A stretch of 64,000 bases of DNA, from NCBI GenBank assembly GCA_039583875.1, contig CM077162.1, forward strand, positions 58,510,822-58,574,821, written 5' to 3'. Of the stretch, positions 32,081-44,332 are shown piece after piece. The notes beneath the pieces are model-generated. The model had not been told where the DNA came from. It saw nothing but the letters and a program-made list of their open reading frames with translations, and ran no database searches. This DNA comes from Platanthera guangdongensis. Lineage: Eukaryota; Streptophyta; Magnoliopsida; Asparagales; Orchidaceae. Position 1 is the first letter of the stretch. Every line of letters starts with the position of its first letter. Position numbers and translations under genes: made by a program.

Positions 32081-32639
32081 GGTGGCAAAATCGTGGCCGT
32101 CCATTTTCTCAGCTAAGATCTGATGGCTCTGAGTCCTCCCTGCTTCCTTAAGGCCGAGGATGAGAATGAAATCCTCATTTGCATTTGGCCATCCTCTTGC
32201 TAAAAAGCTAGAGATAGAGAGAGAAAGGAGGAGGAGGAAGGGAGCCGGCCACCGGTGGAGCTGTGAAGTTCCGTGTTGAGATCTGAGGCTAACGTTGTGG
32301 AGGCAAAGCCGCTGCGGTCCTTTCCGACCGGCTAAAAGTCCATGGCTCCGAAGCGATCTTCAAAGGTAATGATCTTTCTTCCTAGTCATGTGAAGGCTTC
32401 CTTTTTGACATGTGCATAGGATTCCCCCACCAGAGGGTGGCTTGCTAAGGGAGTCCCTTGGGTTAATTCATGGAATCCCGAATAATTTGGCATATATATC
32501 GGGAAATGGACTACGAAATAGGCATGCTGTGTGAAGCCCATCTGGACAAGTTGGTCTGGATTGGTGATGTTGCATATACTCCCCGGAGAAGACTCCATGA
32601 TTAAACATATAGTTTATGGAGTCAATGGGTTAGACCTGT

Positions 32640-33085
32640 TAAAGGCAGTAGCAGGAAGTACTGGAGTGGTAGTCCAGGAAAATACCCTTATGATGTTTGT
32701 GATTTTCAATGGGGTGTACCTGTGAAGGATAGTAGCAAGAAGTACTGGACTGGTAGTCCAGGAAAATACCCTTATGATGTTTGTGATATTCAATGGGCTG
32801 TACCTGTGAAGGACAGTAGCAGGAAGTACTGGATTGGATGTCCAGGAAAATACCGTTAATGCTTGTGGTGTTCACTGGGTTGGACCTATGAAGGATAGTA
32901 GCAGGAAGTACTGGATTGGATGTCCAGGAAAATACCCGTGATACTTGTGATGTTAACTGGGTTGTGCCTGTGAAGGGTAGTAACAAGAAGTTCTAGTACG
33001 GAAGTCCAGGAAAGAACCTCTGATGCTTGTGATACATAATGGGTGGTGCCTGTGAAGGGTAATAACAGGAAGTACTGGTGTGCCA
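32640..33085 (+). repeat. Tandem repeat, 79-86-bp unit, six copies, in LTR G
   Basis: Each unit contains AGTAGCAGGAAGTACTGG and TCCAGGAAAATACC. Copies start near 32641, 32727, 32811, 32890, 32972 and 33054. The same array lies in the 3' LTR at about 40017-40455. Several copies stay open on both strands, but period changes break the frame, so I do not call a protein. Confidence 0.88.
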
Positions 33086-33594
33086 AGGTAAACACCCAGG
33101 CTTTATGCCAAACAGGTAAGGTGAAACTGACCCGCGCCTTTTTCATATCCCCAAGTACGCTGTACTCGGTGATTGCAAGGAGACTTGAGCAACGGAGGGT
33201 GGTTGATCTGACCTGCGTTATGTTCATCCGATGTGAGACCTTAAAGTGCGGTTTGTTGGAGCGCATAGCGAGAATCTTAGGCCTGCGCGCCACGACACTA
33301 TGGGGGGCTACGGGCCAATCCAGGGTCATTAAGACTAAAATCTCCGGCTGCACGCCATGGAGTAAATGCTCAACTTTTACCGTTGGGTTTCGACCCTGAT
33401 ACAGTGGTGGGACGCTGGTTCGCCGGTACACCACGAATGTGCCCTGAGTGCACAGTTCGTCGGGCCGCGTGGCTGACGATTGTGACGGAATGTTTGTGCG
33501 TGAGTGCACAATATGTGATGAATCTATATCTACATATGAATTGCTATGCCTGCATGGAAGGAATGCCACTGGCCCGGGAAAGGGGTAGGGTCGT

Positions 33595-33602
33595 TATAAA
33601 TT
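33595..33602 (+). promoter_or_regulatory. Candidate TATA box of gypsy G LTR
   Basis: TATAAATT, repeated at 40971-40978 and (TATAAATT) 42124-42131. The aligned site in gypsy F is TATAATT. Conservation across diverged LTRs supports it as the core promoter. Confidence 0.6.
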
Positions 33603-33979
33603 GTTCAACTGCATGCTGACCATTGCCTTGTTTGCCACCGTTGCGTGGGCTATCCTTGTACAGGTGCTGGAGAGCAGAGCGGGACATTTAAAGGCTAACG
33701 TCCCTGCTGCTGCCGCTAGCCCTCAAAGGCTAAATGAAACTTTTATGTTTTGTTCATGTGTGGCTGGCTTGCGCACCGATGTTTGGAATCCACTTTTATA
33801 TGTTGGACATTCATGTTCGGAGTTCAGTTTCGTGTTATAAGCTTCCGCTAGAATGCTATGAGTTAGGATGTGCAACTCTAGTATCACTTCGTGACTTCAC
33901 CGCCTGTTTTGTAGTATATGGTGTGGAGCCCCGGCCGGACCTTCTATTATATACTATATGAACCTGTGGAGTAGTTACA

Positions 33980-34196
33980 TTTTTGGTATCAGATGTCTTG
34001 GTCTTTCCCTTTCGAATTTGTGGTCGAATTCCTTTGTGGGGTGGCGAGCACGTGTACGTGCGAACCATGTTGACACTAATGAACTCTTGAATGTCCACTT
34101 AGGAATGCAAATACATATGGTTGAGGAACCTGCATGTTCCTATTTTGTTGTTATTGCTTGTGTGAGGTCGCTAATGTGCGTGTCTTGTTCACCTAT
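33980..34196 (+). other. Primer binding site and leader of gypsy G
   Basis: TTTTTGGTATCAGATG follows the LTR end. The primer site TGGTATCAGA is at 33984-33993. About 210 bp of noncoding leader lead to gag. The same leader is duplicated at 41359-41601. Confidence 0.82.
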
Positions 34197-35283
34197 AGGC
34201 GACTCAAAGTGGTGTTGGGCAGTTGGAGCCCCAGCGTTCTGATGAGAGTATGACACCAGCTGAGGTGCCTACACCTCCCCTTTTACAGAAACTGTTCGAT
34301 TAATTGTTGAGGCCCTGTTTGCGAGGATTCAAGCACAACCTACTGGGTAGAAGCAAGGGCAGGCGCAACCGGCATTGAGGCCAGAATAGGTTGCGGTGAG
34401 GCCAGAAACTTTTGTGACTATGGATCCTCAAGCATCCGAGAAATAGTTGAAGCAGTTTATGAGCTTCAATCCGCTGACGTTTACGGGTATGGGATCTCCT
34501 ACGCAGGCGGAGGACTGGTTGTCGTGTGTCAAGCGGATAATGACGGCGATCAGGACGGAGGAAGATCAGAAGGTCACCTTAGCCACCTTATGACTAGAAG
34601 GAGAGGCTCATTTATTGTGGGACGAGATGGAACTACACCACTTAGCGGGCAGGACATTAACATAAGTGTCGATTGAGGAGTTCTTCTGAATCTTCCTGGC
34701 AAAGCACCTACCAGCGGCACAACGCATTGCCATGGAAAACGAGTTCCAAAGGCTGACGCAAGGAGAGGGCAGTGTTGAAACTTACCTGCATGAGTTCACG
34801 AGGTTGGGATGGTATGCAGGTTCGATCTTTACCGAAGAGTAGCGGAAAACCTATCGGTTCTATGAAGGCTTGCGGGACGAGTTGTGATTCCTGCTTTCAA
34901 GTTCAGTGAAGCAAGGATTCCAGGCGTTGGTTGACACTTTGTGCGCGCTGGAAAAGGACATGAAAAGGGTGCAAGGGAAGAGGGCCTTGGTTGTAACAAA
35001 GCCAGAGTTTAAAGCGCCCCGACCTGGGAAATCATATTATAAAAAGAGATGGGGCAAGAGGTCCAAGTCGTCAAGACAAGCTCCTTCTACGGTTGCATCG
35101 GGTGCAACATCCGGGGCTACTTCGAGGCCAGAAACTTGTACGTGCTTTACTTGTGGATGAGTGGGGCATATAGCCCGTGACTGTTGGGTTGGTGCGCCGA
35201 AGGGAGAAAAGAATGTGGACGCGTCGTATGCTGAGAAGGGAAAGGCAGTGGTGGAGTCCACTGCATCCCAAGTGCAGCCCTGA
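34197..35283 (+). pseudogene. gag: Gypsy G gag
   Basis: The frame starts at the position of the ATG in gypsy F, but the start codon is lost (ACT). The Gag core reads SFNPLTFTGMGSPTQAEDWL, then LLWDEMELHH, MENEFQRLTQGEGSVETYL and RFYEGLRDEL, a typical chromovirus Gag. The knuckle CFTCG, stop, VGHIARDC is at about 35144-35182. Stops occur throughout, for example in the leucine-rich part near 34590 and at 35158. It formed the particle shell and bound RNA; this copy cannot. Confidence 0.88.
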
Positions 35284-38200
35284 GTCTACAACCTTGGCCT
35301 GCAGGAGGCCATTAAGAAGAGTGATGTCATCATAGGTACGAGTTAAGTTATTGCATTATTTTGCTTATTGCATGCTTTGTTTATTGTATGTTTTGTATGG
35401 GGCTTGTGTGTGATACAATTGCCATAGGCTTTGTTATGATTCAGAACACGCTGGCACGAGCACTGTTTGATTCGGGTGCTTCGCAGTCATTTCTGTCTCA
35501 AGACTTTGTAGCTCGCATTGGAGTACCTAGTCATGTGAAGACAGAGAGCGTCAAGGTGTTGTTGCCAAATGGTTGTGTGATGTTTGGGAATCAGGCTTGC
35601 GATGTGATGGTTCAAATTGGAAGTCGGGAGTTTTGTTTAACTGCATCTGTACTGCTGATATCAGAATTCGATGTGATCTTTGGTATGGACTGGCTCGCGG
35701 AGCAGCATGCCTTTATTGATTATAATGCTAAAGCGATCACTCTGGGCCAAAATATTGAGCAGGATACTAAGTTTACGGGGATGCGAGGAGTGAGCGGGAC
35801 TTTGATGTCTGCACTCCAAGTCGTCAAGGCTGTTCGGCAGGGCGCGGAGGTATTCTTCACGCTGATTCAAGCTATTGAGCCTAAGGCCAGTGTGTGTGAT
35901 GTTCCAGTTGTATCAGAGTTTGCAGATGTGTTTCCTAAGAATCTCCCTGGGCTACCACCCCAGCGAGAGATTGACTTCACGATCGAGTTGGTGCCAGGTG
36001 CGAAACCTGTGGCCCGCTCGCCATATCGCGTCGCACCAAAGGAAATGACTGAGTTGAAAATCCAATTGCAAGAGTTGCTGGAGCAGGGATATATACGCCT
36101 AAGTATGTCACCTTGGATCTCACCTGTTATGTTTGTGAAAAAGAAAGACGGCGGCTTGCGGTTATATATTGATTACCGCAAACTAAATAAGCTGACCGAG
36201 AAGAACAAGTATATGATTCCACGGATTGACGAGTTGTCGATCAACTGGTGGGATCAACCGTCTACTCGAAATTGGATTTGAAGTCTGGGTATTACCAGTT
36301 GAGGATACGGGAAGGAGACATTCCCAAGACTGCATTTGGAACACGTTATGGTCATTATGAGTTCACGGTAATGTCATTTGGGCTATGCAATGTGCCATCG
36401 GTATTCATGGATCTGATGCACCGAACATTCCGAGAGTACCTGGAATTGTTCGTGATTGTCTTCATTGACGATATCTTGGTGTACTTAAAATCTGAAGCTG
36501 ATCACGCAAACCACTTGTAGTTGGTATTGCATTCTTTACGAAGTCATAAGCTCTATGCCAAGTTCTCGAAGTGTGAGTTTTAGCTATCGTCGGTGGCTTT
36601 TCTAGGCCATGTGGTAAGTGGGGAGGGCATCACAATGGATCCGTCAAAGATAAGGGTCATACAAGAGTGGCCAGTGTTGTCTTCGGTGGCCGAGGTCTGA
36701 AGCTTCCTTGGTCTGGCGGGCTACTACAGATGGTTTGTTGAAAACTTCTCGCGGATTGCTTTGCCTCTGACCACACTGATGAGAAAGGATCAGAAGTTCG
36801 TTTGGATATCGGAGTGCGCGTGAGCTTTTGAAGAGCTAAAGATTCGCTTGACCGCAGAGCCTGTGTTGACATCGCCATGTGGTACCGACGGGTTCGAGAT
36901 CTATAGTGATGCTTCAGGGAGCGGCTTAGGCTCCGTTCTTCTACAAAATGGGAAAGTGATTGCTTATGGCTCTCGCATGTTGAAGGTGCATGAGCAAAAT
37001 TATCCAGTCCACGACTTAGAGTTGGCGGCGGTGATCTTTGCACTGAAGTTATGGAGGCATTTTCTTTATGGCATGAGAGTGGATATCTATACGGACCACA
37101 AAAGCCTAAAGTACTTGTTGGAGCAGAAGGACCTGAATATGCGACAGCGAAGGTGGCTGGAGTTCCTTGGGGACTATACCTTTGTAATTCATTATACTCC
37201 CGGGAAGGGAAATGTGTTCGCTGATGCCTTGTGTCGGAGTGTTCCGGCAAGGGCAAATTGGTTGCAGAAGTACGTTGAACATCTAATCCAGGAGTTGGAA
37301 GCGTTAGAGATTTCATGTGTTGACAAGAATTCCTCAGCCAATGCATATTTGAACTGGACGGAGGTGAAATATGACCTTGCGAACAGAATTCGACGAGCAA
37401 TGGTGCTGGATGAAAGTCTCCAACGCTATGCAAAAGATGGACCAGAGGGCAAATTCTCCTGGGATGACGGCCTTTTGCGGAAAGAGGGCCGGTTGTGCGT
37501 CCCGAATATGGGTAAATTACGAGAAGAGTTGATATACTAAGCTCACTTTACGAAGTACTCAATTCACCCTGGGAGAACAAAGATGTTCAGGGACATGAAA
37601 AATCTGTTCTGGTGGCAAGGACTGAAGAACAATATCGCTCATTACGTAGCCAAATGCCAGACTTGTGCTTTAGTAAAGGCAGAATGCCAGAAACCAGGCG
37701 GTTTCTTGAAGTCGTTGCCGATTCCAGAATGGAAGTTCGATGATATTTCAATGGATTTCGTGCACGGGTTGCCGAGATCTCAACACGGGAATGATTCAAT
37801 CTGGGTGATTGTACACCGGTTGACAAAGGTGGCGCACTTCCTTCCGAACAAATGAGATGATTCAGTGGAAAGTTTGGCAAAGCTCTATGTGGAGCAGATC
37901 GTTCGGCTACATGGTGTTCCTCGTAGCATTATGAGCGATCGGGATGGGCGCTTTACTTCGAATGATTGGAGGCTAGTCCATCAGCTGTTGGGCACGAAAT
38001 TGACATTCAATACGGCCTTTCATCCCCAAATAGATGGCCAAATTGAGAGGACCAACAGAACTATGGAGGACATACTCCGAATGTTCGCCCTGAACTTTGG
38101 GAAGAGATAGGAAGATCATCTCTATCTGGTGGAGTTTGTCTACAACAATAACTACCAAGCGAGCATTGGTATTGCACCGTTTGAAGCTCTGTATGGTTGG

Positions 38201-38790
38201 AAGTGTCGTACGTCATTAGCTTGGGCAAAAGCAGGCAAATCCAAAGTGTATAGACATAACGAAGTCGAGGAAGCGAACACGACGATACACACTATTCGGG
38301 AGCTGCTACTGATAGCCCAAGATCTACAAGCAAAATACTACAACGCCAAGCACCGGAATGTGGAGTTCGCGATGGGCAATTGGGTATATTTGAAGATCAA
38401 ACCCTTCAAAGGTGTGTCCAGGATTCGATGTCTGAAAAAGTTGAGTCCGAGATATCTTGGTTCGTTTGAAGTGGTGGAGCGAATTGGGGAAGCTACATAT
38501 CGGCTAGCTCTTTCGGCAGACTTGGGTGGATTATATGATGTGTTTCACATCTCGGTGCTTCAGAAAGCCGTCAAAGGTCCAGCTCAAGTGATCGAGACTG
38601 ATCGTGTGCCGGTGGAGTATGGGCTAACGATGAAAGTTAGGGCCATTTGAATCGAGGATTGCACCGATAAACAGTTGCAGAACAAGACTATCGGGATGGT
38701 CAAAGTCCGGTGGGACAATTGCGGCCGCGAAGAGCTAATATGGAAGCGATAGTAGACCAAGCGAGCTGAATTTCCCGAGCCCTTTGTGTA
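35284..38790 (+). pseudogene. pol: Gypsy G pol: protease, RT, RNase H, integrase, chromodomain
   Basis: Protease: [13 protein letters not shown] at about 35460, with [53 protein letters not shown] and catalytic FIDDILVY at about 36460. RNase [16 protein letters not shown] and [12 protein letters not shown]. Integrase: HPGRTKMFRDMKNLFWWQ, CQTC zinc finger, ISMDFVHGLP, MSDRDGRFTS, QIERTNRTMED, then GNWVYLKIKP. The chromodomain-like tail (TIGMVKVRWDN, EELIWKR) at 38680-38755 would bind modified histones. The frame breaks near 36240, and stops lie near 36518, 36583, 36700, 36822, 37854, 38108 and 38648. Nearly all can be explained by single C-to-T changes on one strand or the other. Confidence 0.92.
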
Positions 38791-38893
38791 ACTGTTATGC
38801 AGTGTGTTTTAAGTTGTATGAAACGTTTATGGAATAGAACATCTTGTGTTTGATTTCCTTCCTATGTGCAAATTTCGGGGACGAAATTTATTG

Positions 38894-38908
38894 TAAGGAG
38901 GGGAGGGT
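38894..38908 (+). other. Polypurine tract of gypsy G
   Basis: TAAGGAGGGGAGGGT directly before TGTAACACC at 38909. Confidence 0.88.
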
Positions 38909-41358
38909 TGTAACACCCCAAATCCTAGGATTGGGAAAAGTTGGGTGAGACGGCCTGGGATACGGGCGTGTCCCAGGGCATGTCCTGCTCGGGTGAGCAG
39001 CAGGCTAGTGATCGACAAAAATCTGTTTCTATGAAAAATGAGGGAACACACACTCTGATATGGGATTATTAGAGGTCGTGTCCTCCTCTGGTCGACAAAT
39101 TCAGTTCGACGAAGTTGAGCTGTAGGCGTGTATGCTGTCGTGTCCTTTGCTGGATGTGCCTACGGTATTTGAGGCCTGGCGAACACGGGCAGGACACAGT
39201 CATGTCTTGGGGTAAACGGCCTGTGACACGGTCATGTCACTGGCCGTGTCCCAATCGGGTTGAATTGGTTGTGTACAGCCTTAAGTACACGACCACAGAC
39301 TCGGGCGTGTCTGAAGGCATGTCAGGCGACACGACTCGTGACACAGGCGTGTCACATGGCCATGTACTAGTCTGGATGAGTCGGTTGTGTGCCGCTTAAT
39401 GCACACGGCCTGTGAACGGGCGTTTCACAGGCCGTGTCAGGATAAATTCAGCCTTTTGTGGCAAAATCATGGCCGCCCATTTTCTTAGCTAATATTTGAT
39501 GGCTCTGAGTCCTCCCTGCTTCCTTAAGGCCGAGGATGAGAATGAAATCCTCATTTGCATTTGGCCATCCTCTTGGTAAAAAGCTAGAGATAGATAGAGA
39601 AAGGAGGAGGAGGAAGGGAGCCGGCCACCGGTGGAGCTGCGAAGTTCCGTGTTGAGATCTGAGGCTAGCGTTGTGGAGGCAAAGCCGCTGCGGTCCTTTC
39701 CGACCGGCTAAAAGTCCATGGCTCCGAAGCGATCTTCAAAGGTAATGATCTTTCTTCCTAGTCATGTGAAGGCTTCCTTTTTGACATGTGCATAGGATTC
39801 CCCCACCAGAGGGTGGCTTGCTAAGGGAGTCCCTTGGGTTAATTCATGGAATCCCGAATAATTTGGCATATAGATCGGGAAATGGACTACGGAATAGGCA
39901 TGCTGTGTGAAGCCCATCTGGACAAGTTGGTCTGGATTGGTGATGTTGCATATACTCCCCGGAGAAGACTCCATGATTAAACGTATAGTTTGTGGAGTCA
40001 ATGGGTTGGACCTGTTAAAGGCAGTAGCAGGAAGTACTGGAGTGGTAGTCCAGGAAAATACCCTTATGATGTTTGTGATTTTCAATGGGGTGTACCTGTG
40101 AAGGATAGTAGCAATAAGTACTGGACTGGTAGTCCAGGAAAATACCCTTATGATGTTTGTGATATTCAATGGGTTGTACCTGTGAAGGACAGTAGCAGGA
40201 AGTACTGGATTGGATGTCCAGGAAAATACCCTTAATTCTTGTGGTGTTCACTGGGTTGGACCTATGATGGATAGTAGCAGGAAGTACTGGATTGGATGTC
40301 CAGGAAAATACCCGTGATACTTGTGATGTTAACTGGGTTGTGCCTGTGAAGGGTAGTAACAAGAAGTTCCAGTACGGAAGTCCAGGAAAGAACCTCTGAT
40401 GCTTGTGATACTTAATGGGTGGTGCCTGTGAAGGGTAATAACAGGAAGTACTGGTGTGCCCAGGTAAACACTCAGGCTTTATGCCAAACAGGTAAGGTGA
40501 AACTGACCCGCGCCTTTTTCTTATCCCCAAGTACGCTGTACTCGGTGATTGCAAGGAGACTTGAGCAACAGAGGGTTGTTGATCTGACCTGCGTTATGTT
40601 CGTCCGACGTGAGACCTTAACGTGCGGTTTGTTGGAGCGCATAGCGAGAGTCTTAGGTCTGCGCGCCACGACACTATGGGGGGCTACGGGCCAATCCAGG
40701 GTCATTAAGACTAAAATCTTCGGCTGCATGCCATGGAGTAAATGCTCAACTTTTACCGTTGGGTTTCGGCCCTGATACAGTAGTGGGACGCTGGTTCTCC
40801 GGTACACCACGAATGTGCCCTGAGTGCACAGTTCGTCGGGCCGGGTGGCTGACGATTGTGATGGAATGTTTGTGCGTGAGTGCACAATATGTGATGAATC
40901 TATATCTACATATGAATTGCTATGCCTGCATGGAAGGAATGCCACTGGCCCGGGAAAGGGGTAGGGTCGTTATAAATTGTTCAGCTGCATGCTGACCATT
41001 GCCTTGTTTGCCACCGTTGGGTGGGCTATCCTTGTACAGGTGCTGGAGAGCCGAGCGGGACATTTAAAGGCTGACTACCCTGCTGCTGCTGCCACTAGCC
41101 CTCAAAGGCTAAATGAAACTTTTATGTTTTGTTCATGTGTGGCTGGCTTGCGCACCGATGTTTGGAATCCACTTTTGTATGTTGGACATTCATGTTCGGA
41201 GTTCAGTTTTGTGTTATAAGCTTCCGCTAGAATGCTATGAGTTAGGATGTGCAACTCTAGTATCACTCCGTGACTTCGCCGCCTGTTTTGTAGTATATGG
41301 TGTGGAGCCCCGGCCGGACCTTCTATTATATACTATATGAACCTGTGGAGTCGTTACA
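38909..41358 (+). repeat. Complete 3'-side LTR of gypsy G
   Basis: At 2450 bp it is collinear with 31534-33979 and includes the 84-bp array (about 40017-40455) and TATA box. It is not followed by host sequence but by the element's own primer site and leader, so it sits like a 5' LTR of a second unit. Confidence 0.9.
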
Positions 41359-41601
41359 TTTTTGGTATCAGCTGTCTCGGTCTTTCTCTTTCGAATTTGT
41401 GGTCGAATTCCTTTGTGGGGTGGCGAGCACGTGTACGTGCGAACCATGTTGACACTAATGAACTCTTGAATGTCCACTTAGCAATGCAAATACATGTGGT
41501 TGAGGAACCTGCGTGTTCCTATTTTGTTGTTATTGCTTGTGTGAGGTCGCTAATGTGCGTGTCTTGTTCACCTATAGGCGACTCAAAGTGGTGTTGGGCA
41601 G
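41359..41601 (+). repeat. Duplicated primer site and leader of gypsy G
   Basis: It is nearly identical to 33980-34222 (begins TTTTTGGTATCAGCTG, runs to GTGTTGGGCAGT). It stops after about 243 bp and joins an LTR interior at a 3-base overlap, AGT. Confidence 0.9.
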
Positions 41602-42596
41602 TACTGGTGTGCCCAGGAAAATACCCAGGCTTTTTTCCAAACAGGTAAGGTGAAACTGACCCGCACCTTTTTCTTAGCCGCGAGTACGCTGTACTCGGTG
41701 ATGGCAAAGCGACTTGAGCAATGGGGGGTGGTTGATCCGACCTGCGTTATGTCCGTCCGACGTGAGACCCGAAAGTGCGGTCTGTTGGAGCGGATAACGA
41801 GAGTCTTAGGCCTGTGCGCCACATCACCATAGGGGGCTACGGGCCAATCCCGGGTCATTAAGACTAAAAACTCCGGCTGCACGTCATGGAGTAAATGCTC
41901 AACTTTTACCGTTTGGTTTCGGCCCTGATACGGTTGTGGGACCCTGGTTCGCCGGTACACCAAGAATGTGCCCTAAGTGCACGGATCGTCAGGCCACGTG
42001 GCTGACGATTGTGATGGAATGTTTATGCGTGAGTGCACAATATGTGATGAATCTATATCTGCATATAAATTGCTATGCCTCCAGGGAAGGAATGTCACTA
42101 CCCCGGGAAAGGGGCAGGGTCATTATAAATTGGTCAGCTGAATGCAGACCATTGCCTTGTTTGCTACCATTGGGTGGGCTATCCTTGTATAGGTCCAAGA
42201 GAGCCGAGCGAGACATTTAAAGTCTGATTTCCTACTACTGCTGCTGCCGCTAGCCTTCGAAAGCTAAATGAAACTTTTAGGTTTTGTTCATCTGTGGCCG
42301 GCCTGCGCGCTGATATTTGGAAGCCACTTTTGTAACGAACAACTGTAAGGCCATAAGGTCAACTGACTGTGTATTTGATGAACATTCCTGTTTATATATA
42401 TCAATGTGGATATTTATATGGTGGACATTCATGTTTGGAGTTCAGTTTTGTGTTATAAGCTTCCGCTACAATGCTATGAGTTAGGATGCGCAACTCTGGT
42501 ATCACTCCGTGACTTTGCCGCCTGTTTTGTGGTATATGGTGTGGTGCCCCGGCCGGACCTTCTATTATATACTATAGAACCTGTGGAGCCGTTACA
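41602..42596 (+). repeat. Left-truncated terminal LTR of gypsy G
   Basis: It starts inside the LTR (matching about 40448 onward) and ends GCCGTTACA before TAGCT. An extra stretch of about 80 bp (around 42335-42420) is absent from the other two LTRs. TATAAATT is at 42124-42131. It is the copy paired with the target duplication. Confidence 0.88.
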
Positions 42597-42601
42597 TAGC
42601 T

Positions 42602-44327
42602 GACCAATTATAATGACCCTACCCCTTAACCGGGGCAGTGGTTCCTTCCCTGTATGCATTGCAACTATACTATCTACCAATCACAAACAAGTGTGCTCAG
42701 ACATAACAATATCACAAACGCCGGTCTCAACTAGATGCTCCGTGCACTCAGGGCACCTTACGTTGTACCAGACTCCATGGTAACACCACCGATCAGAGAA
42801 TTATTAACTTGTTGGCTAGCCGGTCCTAGTCAACCCAACCCGCAGACTGGGAGCATTCCGCCCAAACCACTGAGAGGTGATAACCTCACGACAAACTTGA
42901 GCATTACCATATCGACCCACAACTGTGGTGCAGCAAGCTGGGTCTGTCTCGAGTCCCCCAAGAATTACCACCCATCGATCTCCCAAAACAACCAGGGGCA
43001 GGTCAGCCTTTCCCGTGCTTAAACCGTCAGTAGCGCACCACTAGAAGCGGGTCGGCTTTCCCTCCCAATTAGCTGCAGTTTTCTGCTCTCCCAGAGCAAA
43101 TAGCGCTCACTGCGCTCACACCACAACGAGCTTGCGCAAAGCATCCAAGATCAACATCCATACAACATTCATACATCCATACAAAAGAGCCTACACTCAC
43201 AAGTCTTATGCATCCATCAAACATACGGAGTCTTCTCCGGTTTACCCATAATCATCACCAATCCAGACTAACTGTCCAGATGGGCTTCACACAGCATGCC
43301 TATGCTGTACTCCACACTTCCGGATCTAGATGCGGACTCAATGAGGAATCACTTACGCTGTCCACCTCTTGGTGGAGGATTCTATGCTATGCATAAAGAA
43401 AGGACTTCGATTGTCCAAGAAGGAGATCGTTACCCATGACGATCGCTTTGGAGCCATGAACTAGCCGGATGGAAATCACTGCCTCGTCTTTGCCTCCACG
43501 AATCTATCCACCACACGGTAACGAACCTCCGGTAGCCGGATCCCTTCACCTTCTTCCGCCTCCTTCTCCTTTCTTTCCTCTATCCTTAAGAGTTAGAAAT
43601 AGAATGGCTAAAGAAAGAAAGAAGATAATCTTCTCCATTTCGGCCTTATATCAGCAAGGAGAAACCTGAGCCATCAGATCCTATAGGGAAAAAATGAACG
43701 ACTACAAAAATTCCTGAAAACAGCTCTGACGTGTCTGACACGCCCTGTGATACGCCCGTGTCACAGGCCGTGTGCCTTAAGCGGTGCACAAACCGCCTTA
43801 TCCAGAACAAGACACGACCATGTGACACGCCTGTGTCACATGGCTGACATGCCCATGTCACATGACTAACACGCCCATGACTGGCTCTCGAGACCCTCTC
43901 GAGACCTGCTCGAGATAACTACTCGAGTAGTTGGACTGGATACGCCCGTGTCCAGTAGCTGACACGCCCGTATCACCCCCATACTAGAGACATAAAAGAC
44001 CTACTCGAGATAATAACTCAAGACCTACTCGAGTGAAGTACATGCCGGGTTACATGCCTGTCTCATGCGATACGCCCGTGTTAAGACCATGTCTTCACTC
44101 GACGATCATCGACCAAATTACTCGAGTGGAACTCGTCGAACCCGAGGAGGACATTCCCTCTGACATGCCCGTGTATCTGGGCATGTTCCCCCCAAACCCT
44201 TCGTCGACCAAATTTCGTCAACCATGCGCCCGACGGCTCAACCCGAGTAGTACACGCCCTGGGACACGCCCGTGTCCCAGGCTGTGTAACCCAATTCTGA
44301 ACCCAAATTGGGATTTGGGGTGTTACA
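42602..44327 (-). repeat. 5' LTR of gypsy F, outer part
   Basis: It matches 28000-29725 and restores the LTR split at 31533. TATA box TATAATT is at 42612-42606 on the minus strand. The palindrome zone is at about 43735-44285. It ends TGTAACACCCCAAATCCC (minus) at 44327, next to AGCTG. Confidence 0.88.
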
Positions 44328-44332
44328 AGCTG

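Larger units (their letters stand above)
31534..33979 (+). repeat. 5' LTR of gypsy G
   Basis: This is a 2446-bp LTR from TGTAACACCCC to GTAGTTACA. It has three zones: a GTGTC palindrome zone (about 31560-32080), an 84-bp tandem-repeat zone (32640-33085), and a promoter zone with TATAAATT at 33595-33602. It is nearly identical to 38909-41358. Confidence 0.9.
31534..42596 (+). mobile_element. Gypsy G: chromovirus with rearranged 3' end
   Basis: This 11.06-kb plus-strand Ty3/gypsy element is flanked by TAGCT. Order: LTR (31534-33979), primer site, gag, protease-RT-RNase H-integrase-chromodomain, polypurine tract, complete LTR (38909-41358), a second copy of the leader (41359-41601), and a left-truncated LTR (41602-42596). 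The RT-before-integrase order and C-terminal chromodomain identify a chromovirus. LTR text and tail suggest the Tekay/Del clade. Coding regions carry many stops. Confidence 0.9.
27532..44327 (-). mobile_element. Gypsy F: gag-only chromovirus derivative, split by gypsy G
   Basis: Without G this minus-strand element is about 5.7 kb: 5' LTR (44327-42602 plus 31533-31069), primer site, a shortened gag, polypurine tract, 3' LTR (29725-27532). Only about 1.34 kb lies between the LTRs. Protease, RT, RNase H and integrase are absent, so it is non-autonomous. LTR ends TGTAACACCCCAAATCCC and ...GTTACA are shared with gypsy G. Confidence 0.88.

Noticed and set aside
32639..33569. 115-230-codon minus ORFs with repeated peptides in gypsy LTRs (also 39762-40945)
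   Set aside because: Products of the 79-86-bp DNA repeat. The period is not always a multiple of three and the ORF differs between LTR copies.
36657..37433. 258-codon minus-strand ORF
   Set aside because: It is the reverse shadow of the gypsy G RNase H region, which has clear motifs on the plus strand.
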